From positions 4,817,156 through 4,881,155 of the forward strand of contig JACAXG010000063.1 in NCBI GenBank assembly GCA_018881555.1: a DNA stretch of 64,000 nucleotides, given 5' to 3'. Of the stretch, positions 11,901 through 23,584 are shown piece after piece. A program made the translations under genes and the position numbers. Position 1 is the stretch's first letter, and each line of letters begins with the position of its first letter. A model generated the notes under the pieces. It had not been told where the DNA came from and ran no database searches. It saw nothing but the letters and a program-made list of their open reading frames with translations. Origin of the DNA: Amblyornis subalaris. Taxonomy: Eukaryota; Chordata; Aves; Passeriformes; Ptilonorhynchidae.

Positions 11901-14090
11901 CCCTTACCTTCTCTCACTGTTAAAATCACTTGTACTTCAGTGTTGTATTTCGCCATCTTTAACACTTGCTCTAGAACTGGGCTACCAACAGTTCATCTCA
12001 AAAAGAGCAGCCCATTTTCTGTAAACACAGATAGCAAATACCTGTATTTAAAATGGCCATAAGTGCCAGTTATTCTCATACCAGTTGTGAATATTTTGCT
12101 GCAGATGACAAGTGCACTTGTTCCAGTTCAAAACAAACCACCAAAGGCTACATTCTTATTTTCAGCCTCTCTTAATAAGGGGGTTTCGTGCATCATATTT
12201 TTGTTATTTGCCACTGTTTTCTAATTTTCTATATTCTCCTAGACATTGTTCAGCTATATAACAAAAAGTATGCACTTTATCACTTGAGTCAAAATGCTCT
12301 GGAAATGCTCACAAATAAAGAGGAGATACTAAAAATATGTCCCAAACATGTCTACAGATCAACCTAAATAAGCAGTTACAATCACAAAAAGGATTCTGTG
12401 AACCTACACAAAAAGGATCTTGCCAGCCAAATTGGCTGCTGAGAACACCTTTCTAAACTGTAGAAAAATACAATACAAGCACTGCAAAGACAAGAATAAA
12501 AAGTTGTTGTACGGGCAGCACTTTCCAAAACAGGTCTTGTGCTTTAAACATTTATGCTGAACATGTCTGGTTAGATTTGGCAGCCATTTAGACAGACCTT
12601 CTTTTATTAAGAGATAGAGAAAGATCATCACGCTAGAGAAGTGGATAACCTTGATTTTTACTGTTCTCACATGGTTTGCTATCGAGCACAGTTTACCCGA
12701 GTACACATCACACGAGGGGGAAAAAAAACACCAAACCACAAAATCTGGATCAAAGGTAACTTTAAATTTCTGGCAAATGTCAGTTTTCTAATCTGTGTTA
12801 CTTTCCTATTCTTAGAAAGTAGAGTCCAAATCTCAGCTGAATTAGTTGGAAGCCACGTTGGCTGACCTGATCCTTCTGCCTGCAGCTGAATGCAATGTGT
12901 GCCACCTCCAGTTTGCCAGGCTGTGTATATTGTGCCCAGTGTATATTGTGTATATTGGCACCTTAATGTCGGATTTCTGTGTGTTTAGCAGTCAACAAAG
13001 TTAAAGGAAAAGCCTCTCTTATTCCCAAATTTGTTAGCAGAGAGACAGAAATATTCAAAATCTCACTTCAGACTTACGCCACTTCATATTCAAACCACTT
13101 TATTGTTCCAGGGCATGACTTCATCTACTTGGGCTCACAATCAATAACTGCTGTCAAGGATGGCCAATTTAAATAATTATTCTTCTCGAAAGTAAAGCTT
13201 TCAGGTATTAAATCCTTGACCGAATTTTCTTGGGAGAGACTGAATCACATGGATCTTTCATTATCTGAAGAGATCTGAAAAGAACATTGTGTATCATATG
13301 TAAGCTTCCACAAGTCAAGTTTTGCTGGTATGGTTTCAGAAGCCTGTCTGTTCACTTAGACTTTAGACTGTCTGCAGAAGTGATCATTTACTTCATAGAA
13401 AATATTCTCATGTCCTTTCATGAAATATGGATATTACCTGATAATCAAATTAGCTTGAAAGCCAGCATCTTCTCTTTTATGTCAATTACTGTGGGACCAC
13501 TTGCAGTGACACACTTTCCAGGAGGAACACGGTTATTAAAACCTGATTCTTAATTATTAATTCCATTATGGCCTATTGATCCATATGGTTCTTTTACCTC
13601 AATGTAATGCCTTGCCCTGTTAAGGGCTCTGTAGAATCAACAGCTGATTAAAGAGTACTACATGACTCAGAGAAACAGGAAAATTGAGTTTTCCAGATTT
13701 TGCTGTGAAGTCACACCTCACGCTTCCCCTCAGTGCACTGTCTGACAGATATAGATCACTGAAGATTTTGAAAATGAGCAACAGGATCAGAGTTCAGTAG
13801 TCTCTTCAAATCATGGCTGCTAATTTGCTCTTTTGATGTTGAAACTGGTGGAAGGAAGCTGCAGGAGTGCCATCTGCCAGCGAGTCCCTGTGTATCCAGG
13901 CACAACTGGGACTGCAGGAAGAGGGAATAGGACAGGGCATGAGGACACAGACTTGGATTGCTCCATGNTGCAACCCCATGAAATGGGTTTCATGAGTGCT
14001 AACTTACAACAAACTTTGAATTTGGCTCCTAAACTCATGTAGATAATCAGAGATCACTCCCTAGATTTTTGATCCAACAGAAAACACTAA

Positions 14091-14111
14091 CTGTGTACAG
14101 TTAGTACACAG
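14091..14111. repeat. Short perfect hairpin
   Basis: The stem CTGTGTAC / GTACACAG is eight perfect base pairs around a five-base loop. It lies just before the start of the 103-codon open frame at 14115. It is too short to assign a role. Confidence 0.4.
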
Positions 14112-17100
14112 CATATGCTAAAACACATAATGTTTAATCGTCTTTATAAAAGTGGCACTAACATGGTGGATGTCCCTTCAAAGTGGTCTAGAACTTCTCC
14201 TCTAAGTAAAGATGGAATGCAGGACTTGGAAGACTTGGAAAGCAAACAAGAACTTTCTTCTGCTACCACAAACATCCCTTGGAGCTCATGGCTGAAGAAA
14301 CAAAGCCCAGTTGTAGACATTGATGGCATAATATTTACCCTAGCAGGGAAAAGCAGTCATCCAGTTAGAATGAAGGTGCAGAAAAACAATCTGGAAGAGG
14401 AAGAAAAGGCTGATCAGACAGCTTAGAGTGCCCTCAAGCCAGCTGATTCCATGACACAAAAGACAGCACAAAGCCATGTCTGATGAGCCAGGCATGTGCT
14501 GATATCCATTCAGCTGCTGAACTTCAACTTCGGCATGTTCTGTCTTTCCTCCGGTCCAGTGCTGAACTCCTGCTGCTAAAGCTGGAAAACCATCCCAAAG
14601 CAGGTGCTGACCAGCTGGTTTTCCACACTGCACCTCACAGGTGCCCAGTGTTTTACTCAGAAATAGAACCTGTATTACTCTTGCTTTTAAAAACTGAGCA
14701 GAAATCCCTCTGGCATGATAATGCCAACAGCTGCCTGTGAAACAACAATGGTTTCTACAACACCTTTCTGACCTCTCCAGGTGCTCCACCCTTACACTAA
14801 TAACCACCACAAAACCAGTGTAAAACAAAGCTGAAAACTACACAAGGAAACAACAAACTGATACAAACACGTTGAGGAAAAAAGTTCAAATTGAAGTTTG
14901 TCTTGAAGCCAAACAAGCACACACACAAGTTTGCAGGCAAACTGCAGACAAGCATCCTAATGCAACCCTAATTTCACAACTGGAAGACAGGAAGGTGTTG
15001 GACTTGAGGGGCTACTCACAGAGGTAATGCAATATTACACATTATATTTTTTTTATATTTATATATATACACCCCTTATATGAACCATTAAGCACACAGG
15101 CAACAGTTTCTGTGTGCCTCCTGTCAGGAATTTGGAGAGGATCAGCAGACACTCCATAAATGACAGACTTCACCCTTCCCTGGGAGCAGCACACAGAGCT
15201 TTGGCTGCCAAGACTGACATGTGAAAGCAGCTGGCTGTACTCGCAGCCAGGCCTTCTGGGTATCCAGAGCTTTGGGAAGAGTGTCCTGATGTTCTGTCTG
15301 TCCGTGCAATCTGTCTGCGTTTGTGGGCAGCCCTTGCTTCCCTCTCTCCTAGGGAAGGGTGAGGTGAACTTAAACCACATTACCACGAGCCTCATCCTAC
15401 TATTTGGCAACGGGGAATCTCAGCCTCCCATTCCTTCAGTCACATGCAGCTGAGCAAAAGAGATTTATGCCTCTCCCAAAGAGTACAATAGAAATACCAA
15501 TAGAGATACTGCAATTGTTGCCATAACAACTGCTTTTAAGTGGAATAGGAGTAAGGAATACTATTTCTTTTTGTCCACAAACTAACAATATGTTCATTAT
15601 TGCTAAACAGACCCTTGTAAAGAGCTGAATTCTTTTAAAGCTGTTGCCTTTCAACATGTATTTTAGATCTGCAAGAATAAAANGGGGTGCCTTTTACTGT
15701 TCAGAAAAATAACAATTCTAATTAATACCTTAGGTCCTGGTATATGCTTCTCCAATTTCCAGCCCACATATACACATAAAACCCAAGATTTTTTTTAACA
15801 AAATTACTGAAACAGAGATAACATCAGCTTGTTGGGAGGAAAACATCACTTGCACTTCACAGGTAGTTGGAGTCCACATTTGCCTTCTAGATAAATTCCA
15901 GTGATCAGTAACAGCACAAGGCAACACTGACCACAGAGATCAAAATAACTTTATCTCATTATTCACCAGACTATTAAAAGGGAGCAGGGGCTGAGTTTTG
16001 CATATGCTGTCATTTTTGAAGAACTACACTTTTCAGAGGTTCAGGTGTTCCCAGCTCACTCTACACAAGCAGGGAATGCTACCATAGCTGCTGGTTTGGC
16101 CTGAAACACCTGCTAGAGAGCAGAAAGGGAGAACCATGTACAGTTACAGCTGCAGACACTTGGAAAGGGTCAGAGAGAGAAATGAGAAGAGAAAAAGGGT
16201 TGTTGGCAAAGGGTGCGAGACACACAAATCTGTCCTTGAAAGTGCAGCATCTTGCGTGACTAGACCAGACAACAATTCACAGTTCTTAAAGGAAGGAGGG
16301 ATTCTCCAATTGTTCAGCTTTGCCTCTTGCCTGGCAGAGCTGTGCCACACCTAAGGCAGGGTGCTGAGGATACAAAGGGCGTAAGATAGCAAGTCCACTT
16401 TCAGGTGACTGAAAAACTTCCAGGGTGTGGGTGTCTGTGGTGGAGAGGGGAACAGCACACAGATGCTTGCAAANTGTTGGAGAAACATAACATGTCTCAT
16501 AGCTGGTCACAGAGAAACTGAGCTAGCACAGCATTCTGGTTATTTAGTAATTTTTTTAAAGTCCCACGTGCAATTTTCTGTAATTATCTTGCAGATATGT
16601 TTTTAGTGCTGCACTCTTATCTATTCGTAGCACCTTAGGAAACGAGTAATTCCATGTCCCCAAGAAACTGCAAGCACCACAGCCACTGGCTATGCACAGT
16701 GGGGATCCAGTTGGTTTTTCCAGCTGTTACTGGAGGTGGCTGATGTCACAGTTCTACAAATATCCATTCTGACAGNTTGGTAATTCGGGGCCAGCCCTGC
16801 TCCCCCCACTCCCACAGACATTTGGATGACTTTGTACCAGTGCTGCCATTCCTCACACAGCAGAAGAGAACACCATTTTCATTTTTTAATGGTTTCTGAA
16901 ATCTGGTAATTTAACACAGCCTANACATTCAAGTATAATTTCCTCTAGGAGAAATTCCCCAACAATTCACCCCAAGGAATCGCTTCATAAGATATTTTAT
17001 AACTTAGCACTATGTGTATTTACACAAAGCAACTGCTGTATCCAGGGAATCATTTGCAAATGTGTTTGAAGAGACAGCAACACAACCTGCTTGAGCCACC

Positions 17101-17469
17101 ATTTCCTACAAACCCCTGTTCCCAGCAGCNGATCTGCTGGACACCAATAGCTGATAAAAGGTTCCTCAGCTTGTCTGGATTTAGTCTGGATGCTGTCCAA
17201 GGTGCATTCACAGGCCAGACTGCTTGTGCTGCTGCCTTCTACATCGAGAGCACTGCAGAAATGCCCTTGTGTGAGCTGTATCTACGGATCATCCAAAATT
17301 ATCTGCTTCTAAATACTCCTCTGTAGCGATGCATTCAGACCAGGGAAGTCAATAGATCTATTTCCAGCTCTTTCATCGCATTTTTACAAATAAACAATGC
17401 ACAAATAGTTGTTCAGAGTTTTCCTAAANACAAACTGGGCAAGAACCCAGGTGGAACACAAGGATTCCA

Positions 17470-17519
17470 TCTCTAATGATATTACACAATTATGTCTCTA
17501 ATGATGTTATATAATTATA
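17470..17519. repeat. Imperfect 25-bp tandem duplication
   Basis: Two adjacent copies of a unit starting TCTCTAATGAT and ending AATTAT differ at a few positions. This looks like a local slippage duplication in AT-rich DNA. Confidence 0.6.
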
Positions 17520-20500
17520 AGATGAAGCATTATAGCCATTTGAACTTGGCAATCATTTACCTTTTCAGAATTGATACCTTGTAATTGCTGATCATTTTGG
17601 TACAGCAGCAATTTCACTGAAATACTGGACTTAATTTTATACTCTTATAATGAAGTGTTTACATTTACCATGAAAATAAATTACCATTTACCAAACAATA
17701 AAAAGGACACATGTCAATGTTTCAACCTTGCAATCAAGAGACTGAATATAAATAGGCAGGGNNAAAAAAACAACAAAAAAAGAAAACTAAANCTTTTTAT
17801 CTTTCTTTTCCAAAATTCAGACTGTTGATAAANCAGCTGCATTTTATGATATTATACNGTTTAAAGTATTTCTGGAGAGGTACTAATTAGGTCTCACAGT
17901 TTAAAAATAAATAAATAAATAGATGTGTATTACAGAATCAAACTCCATTGTTCTGAATTCCTTCTCAGACCTTGACAGGTGCTCAAGCCTGAGTGAAATA
18001 TTTTCTCTTCAAGTTTTTAGTCACTGTTTTCTACTGGCCAACATTGCTTTTCAGGCTCTCTGTGAAACCAAACTTCTGATGCTTGCAGGTGTTGGGATGT
18101 GGAAATTGTTAGTCTGCAAGGATTTTTATGGAAATTTGTAACAAAAAAACTCAGTAAACATTTTGTTAAAATGTTAGCAAAAAGAAAAATTTGGACAAGT
18201 TCAAAGGATGTAAAGTGCTTAATTTCAGTGATTAGTTGATTAAACACTGAATCCTGCCATGACCCAGGTTTTGCTTAGCACATGCTCATCTTCGTAGAAA
18301 GAAAAAAATGTCTCCCCTGCACCTGGCTCCTTTTTGAAGCTTCACCAAAAATTATTAGGTACAGAAGTATGGGATGTAATTCCTGAAGATGTGACCGGTT
18401 ATGGTCTCTGAACCCTCATACAGGTAAAGTCACTACTCAAAAAAAGTTGGAGGAGAAGGTGTGCCTGTTTTCCCTCTTGTCAGCAGTTAACACCACTCAC
18501 ACTGAAGTGGCAGTTACATTAAATAACCTTCTTTCCACAGGNATAAAAGCCCATTTTCCTCAACTTTCGGGGGAGTGACGTTCCTAAATANCACCTTTTC
18601 AAAGTAGTCTGGCAAGGGTTTTCCTCTCTTCAGTGTGCTTTATCACAGTGTTTCTCAGTTATTGCAGTGGAACCACACTTCATGAAGAAAAATTGGAGCT
18701 ACTGCTGCCCCCATCCCTGCTAGCCNACAGAAGCTTGGTGCAGCACTTTATCACAAGTCGAAGGTGTCAGAGGACCCACTTTAAACACACCAGCAGCATG
18801 TTCCCGTTGCTACCANGCCAAAACATCTGTTCAGCAACACGACTGATATCCTGTGCATAACACAGCTGGGTAACAGATACTGTGGGGGTGGAAGGTGGAA
18901 GGAATGCTGTGCTAGAGATGTGGAAGCTCCTCAGATGCAAAGGTCTTTTTGCAAAGGCTAATTTTGCCCGGAGAAACAAAAATCCTTCCTGAGGGAAATT
19001 CTCCTTTTAGTTACTCTGCAGCTACTTTGCCTCCTTTTTCTATTGACTCTGAGTGTTTTCAGTTCTGATCATCTGGGCGTCTTCTAAGGCATTTTGAACA
19101 ACTGACCTCACACTGCTTGTCAGTCGTCATGTTTAACTTCAGTCATGGTGGGTGGCCAGTCAATATTGGAGTGGCTACTATGCTGTGTGTTAGATGCCTG
19201 TTAAATCAGCATTTAATAAATCCTTTTCCTTGGTTTTCTAGCTGAACATCTTGAAACAGTAGTACCAAAATGGTTATTTGGAGTTTTTACCATATAGAGG
19301 GTAGCTGGCACATAAGAATAAAACTGTGGAGAACTTCACAGAATAAATCAACATCACTTCTGAGGCAGGTGTGGATCATATCCTCAGCAAATGTCCAGTT
19401 CTCTGTCAAGTAACTTGAGTATAGCAAAGGATGTGTTAATTAATTAATATAATGAAGAAGCACAGGCAGAAACATCTTCAAAAAACATCAGATGACTTAC
19501 AACAACTCCAGTAGGCTCACTGACAGTGCCCCTCTTGTTGGAGGGTTTCAAAGCTCTTTGCACATTAAATGCCTTTGGGGTCCATCATTACTCTTGCCAT
19601 TTGGCAAAGTTAAGCAGCGTCCCCCAGGTCACATGCAACAGCAAATCACTGCCACCAGCAGCCAGGGAAACATTTTCAGAGGCAGAAATGGCTGTTGAGT
19701 GTTCAAATGCCATTTGTGCATCTGAGTATCTTCACCATGAATACTCATCACCTACTTAAACCAGTGCTTCAAAGTTCTGCCTAAATAATTTATTAGTCTT
19801 TAAAACATTCCCATGGAATAGGCAACTAATCTATTTCTACTGTAGAAGGAGTTAAAATGAGGCATAAAGAAGTACTTTAATATTTAATTTTAATATTCCC
19901 TCCAAACATACAGGTGCTAATCTTCATCTACAGGCAGTGAACCAGAATTTTAAGAAAATATTCATCAAGATAATCTATCTGACTACTGAAATATATACTT
20001 TTCATTGAGAAAAAGTGAAGCAGTACAGAATGATTTTTTTGCTCCACTATTAATGGGAATTAGAACCAGACAGGAGTATAGCACTAAAATTTTGGCAAGT
20101 TCCTCCTTGAGAACATAAAAATATGTACCCTGAACGTCTTTTTTTAGGAGGGGTGGCAGGACTAGGAGTGAGGGAGCAGAAAGAAGAAACAAAGTTACAT
20201 GCTTATATGTTTTGGGGGTTTTTTTATACAGTCTTTTCATTTTTCCTCTCCTAGAACTAACACCAGAGATAAAAGCTTTTAAATTACATAAGAAGTGCCT
20301 GAAAACTGGATTTGTGTTGCAGACAGCTTGAGTCCTGGGCAGCTCCCACTCATCCTGTGCCCTCGTGGAACTGTGAGCCAGAGCTGCTTTGTCACAGGGA
20401 GACTGCTCAGGACTGACTGCAGAGCCCTGCTGGAAAACTGGGATTTACGTGAGAAACCCAGATCTGGAGAGTTCTGGTGCTTTCCAGAAGTGACAACGGT

Positions 20501-20995
20501 GTGACTGTACTCATGGTATACATTGCTATACTCAATTATTCCTTGAATTGTGTCCTCTCAGGGCATTCAGGCTGAGGAGAAACGCTTCTAATAAATGTTA
20601 TTACTTACAGAACACCCACTGTTCTACAAATACATAAGGAGTCATCATCCTTGCTCTGAGGAATTCACAATTTGTAAGGCACATAAAAGCAGAGGGAAAG
20701 AATACCACAGGCACGAAGAATGAAGGGCACTGCTTGGTCTCAGGAGTTCTTTGCATGCAGGCAGGCAGACACATGTACAGGCACAAATCATCCCTGCATT
20801 TACACCTCTAAATAACTTTTATCACCTGGGAAATGAAATAAAAACAGAAGAGTATATCCAGCCAAGATGGTAACAAAAAAAATGAACCTTTGGGAAGACG
20901 TTTCAGGTTCGAAAAGAAAGCAAATTATGATTGTAGCAGCCTGCCAAGAAAACAGTTCTACAGAATGCAAGCAGGACTAGCAGAGATAAAGCTGA

Positions 20996-21375
20996 CAGCA
21001 CTGTTGCCTTCTGAATGAAGGCAGGCGCTTTGGAACAGACGACAGCACGGCAACCCGGCCTCTCCCGGGTCACTCGGGCTAACGACACACTACACTACTA
21101 TGGTGGATGGACGAAAATGGCGTTTATTATCTTGTCTCGTGGGTTTAAATAGTGGGGACTTTACTACGTCAGGAAAAGGGNACTGTGGGATAGCTGGAGT
21201 TAGTAAGGAGTGGAAAAGTACTGGTTTTTAGGAGGGGGCACATGCATACTTCGGGTGATCGCTTATCTGAAAAGGGGGGGGGGGTTTGAGTTAGGGAGAA
21301 GTTTCAGCTCTGCTATTGCCTTCCCGTGACATCCCGTGATCTTCCGTTCGCCTGTCCCTGCCTGTCACACAGCAC
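20996..21375 (-). mobile_element. Solo LTR of an avian ERVK/alpharetrovirus-like endogenous retrovirus, with target duplication
   Basis: The LTR spans 21002-21369 (368 bp) and, in its own sense (- strand), starts TGTGACAGG and ends GGCAACA. It is flanked by the same six bases, CAGCAC, at 20996-21001 and 21370-21375. A 6-bp duplication is typical of ERVK and alpharetroviral integration. Reading the - strand, a TATTTAAA box lies at 21151-21144 and AATAAACGCCATTT begins at 21128. This close TATA/poly(A) spacing and wording resemble avian sarcoma-leukosis LTRs. No second LTR or internal gag, pol or env sequence is adjacent, so it is most simply a recombination remnant. A G11 run (21274-21284) lies in the promoter-distal U3 part. 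The intact ends and exact duplication suggest a fairly recent insertion. Confidence 0.88.
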
Positions 21376-23526
21376 CAGCCTGACAGAGTCTAGAAGCATT
21401 TGTAATGCACAAGTCTTTATCCTGGGAAAGCCAGGCTGAAATACAAAGACACCACCCAGTATTAAACCAAGATGAGCCGTTCTGGCACCAGCATGATCAA
21501 GAGGAAATGATATTGCTCAGAGCAAGCCTTCTGAAGAAAAGGTTATTTCTGTCTGCTGCAGGGGGGTGACAGGCCAGAGGGTGAAGTGAAAGAGAGCTTA
21601 GATTAAAGTTCTCTGGTTTCTAGGGGTGCCGGAGAATAAAAAGCTGAAAAGCAGAGCGAGAGAATTCCTTAGTTCCAGACTGCTTTTGCTGTTGTTTATC
21701 GGGTTAGTTTTGTTTAAAAGATGACTGACAAGATGCCACTGGTTCTTAAAATAGAAGATTCTGAATTCCCTCTGGTTAAATCCTGCCTTCAAGTTCCTTT
21801 ATGTTTAAAAATTCCAACCTTGCCCCACGACTACCCAAATTCTGTGCTTCTGGCCCCAATTCCTGTGCTTTCATTTGTACTGGGCTCATGAATCAGCTGA
21901 AATATAGAACACCTAATGAGAAGAATGCTGGCCAAGAATACACAAAATTGATAGAAAAAAAATGTGAAGAAAATGGAGAGGAGCTGGAGGTCAGTAAAGA
22001 GAAAGTAAAATGTGGAGCAACTACAGGAACACATTAATTGCTTGTCCCAAAGAACAAGTTAGGCAAGCGGACAAGGTGAGGGATTGGGCACAGAAAGCTG
22101 TGAAAGAGCTGAGGGTGTTGATCTATGAGAAAAGAACAAGGTTCTGGGAGAGAGAATGCCTGTACTGGCTACAGTGAATATTAAAAACAAGATTATAAAA
22201 TGTTCAGGAAGAGATAAGTAACTAATAAATGTAGTTCAAAATCTACTCTATACCACTTTGTACAGTTCTAAGCAGTAAGAGGGAACTTTCTAAGAGAGAA
22301 CTTTGTGCTTCCCAAGCAAAATGAAACAACTGACTGATTTTTTTTTTTTGTCTGTACACAGTCACTGGCATGCAAAGATGTGGTAGGACTGAAGGAAAAG
22401 AAACCAAACCCAACACAAAACATAAATCAAAAGCATAACCAGAGTGCCACGGTCCACTCATCCCTCATTTTCCCATATGTACAGCTCCCTAATGAGTCAC
22501 TATGAAAAAAAGCAGGCATATGGAATTTGAAAACCTGCTCATCTACAAGTGTAAGTGTTCTGCTGTGCTGTGTCTTGAAAGCAGCTGCTTGTTATTATCC
22601 TGACTAATAAAACATGCAGGTACAACTAAGCAACAGGACGTTCTGACACAAAAATGTGGCACAGCATAATAAAATGTGCCAGGAACCATCAAATGTCTGC
22701 TGACACAAAGATATACAACTGCAGTTTTCCTTAAATCATACAATATCAATAGGAGTCCAATGAGAATTAGTACAAACACAATGATTTTTTTTCTGATGGA
22801 TTTTTTTCTCCCTGAGGGTGTTACAAAATGCAGTGACTGGGGCGCATAATCTGAACTGTGTTATAAAAACCAGTTTTCATGCAGTTTAATTCCCATAAGG
22901 TAAATGTTGAATCCCAGCACTAATAATTAGAAAATACAAAGCTAAAATGGGTTTCAATATTCCTTTTCATGTTTTCTGTTGCTGCCTGCCCTGGGAAGCC
23001 AGAGAAACAGAGTTTACAAGTACCACACATTCTCATTTGTTATGCTGCTCTGCACAGCCACAAAACAGCTACAAGAGAGGAATTCCACATTCAGATTGTA
23101 CTGACAGTAAATGGCCTTTGCCTTTCCTTTTGGAAAGGTTTGCCAAGCCCTCTAGGATCAAAAGTGGGTGCCATTAGAAGACGGATGGGAGACCATGGAG
23201 AAATAAACAGAAAATTCAGTCATTTTCCAGCCTTGTCTAACATAGACAAGAACATTAATAGACTTTTGCCAAAATTATTTTATTGCTTATACCCCACCAT
23301 AACCCCACAGGTGCCCTCTTATGTCAGGAGCAGGAGAAAATACATGGCCAAAATTTCTGCCAAAGACTATATGTGACCTCAAGCATGGTACATGGCTTAT
23401 CTAANCCCCAGTTCTCAGGTCTTAAAAAGAGAGATTTGGAAGATTTCTCTCACGGTTTTGAGAACTAACCCATTACAATTCCCATAGGGCTGGTGGATGA
23501 CTGATCACCACACTTTGAAAACACCT
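21376..23526. other. Non-coding stretch
   Basis: No gene or repeat was recognised between the solo LTR and the tRNA-like sequence. The frame 22969-23376 on + (135 codons) lacks motifs and shows no splice or Kozak context that would support it. Confidence 0.5.
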
Positions 23527-23584
23527 CCAGGGATTAAACTGGCGACCTTCAGAACAGGCTGCAAGTTTGCCGACTGAACTCAGG
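23527..23584 (-). repeat. Degenerate tRNA-like sequence, possibly the head of an old tRNA-derived SINE
   Basis: On the - strand an A-box-like GAGTTCAGTCGG (23581-23570) is followed about 30 bases later by GAAGGTCGCCAGTTTAATCCC. The latter contains a B-box-like segment (AGTTTAATCCC at 23540-23530). The order and spacing match a Pol III type 2 promoter, and AAGGTCGC before the B box is like the variable and T-arm region of tRNA-Ile. The acceptor stem does not pair and the anticodon arm is lost, so it is not a working tRNA gene. Passerines have a tRNA-derived SINE (TguSINE1), and older amniote SINEs also have tRNA heads. I saw no clear tail that decides between them. Confidence 0.45.

Larger units (their letters stand above)
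8961..20995. other. Long non-coding stretch of the gene desert
   Basis: There is no recognisable gene, and I could identify no transposon. Small features are a (CAA)n microsatellite at 10861-10877, a (TAAA)n run at 17904-17920, an AT-rich patch near 15045-15075, threefold reuse of gtgtatattg near 12922-12957, and an imperfect 25-bp duplication at 17470-17519. The longest frames are 14340-14828 on - (162 codons) and 14115-14426 on + (103 codons). They sit side by side and match no family I know. Confidence 0.5.

Noticed and set aside
14340..14828. Longest open frame, 162 codons on the - strand
   Set aside because: The translation is Cys/Leu/His-rich with a Phe-rich end, shows no known motif, and overlaps two + strand frames. 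One frame of this length is expected by chance in 64 kb read six ways.
20906..20920. GGTTCGAAA resembling a tRNA B box
   Set aside because: There is no A box at the right distance on the same strand and no cloverleaf pairing.
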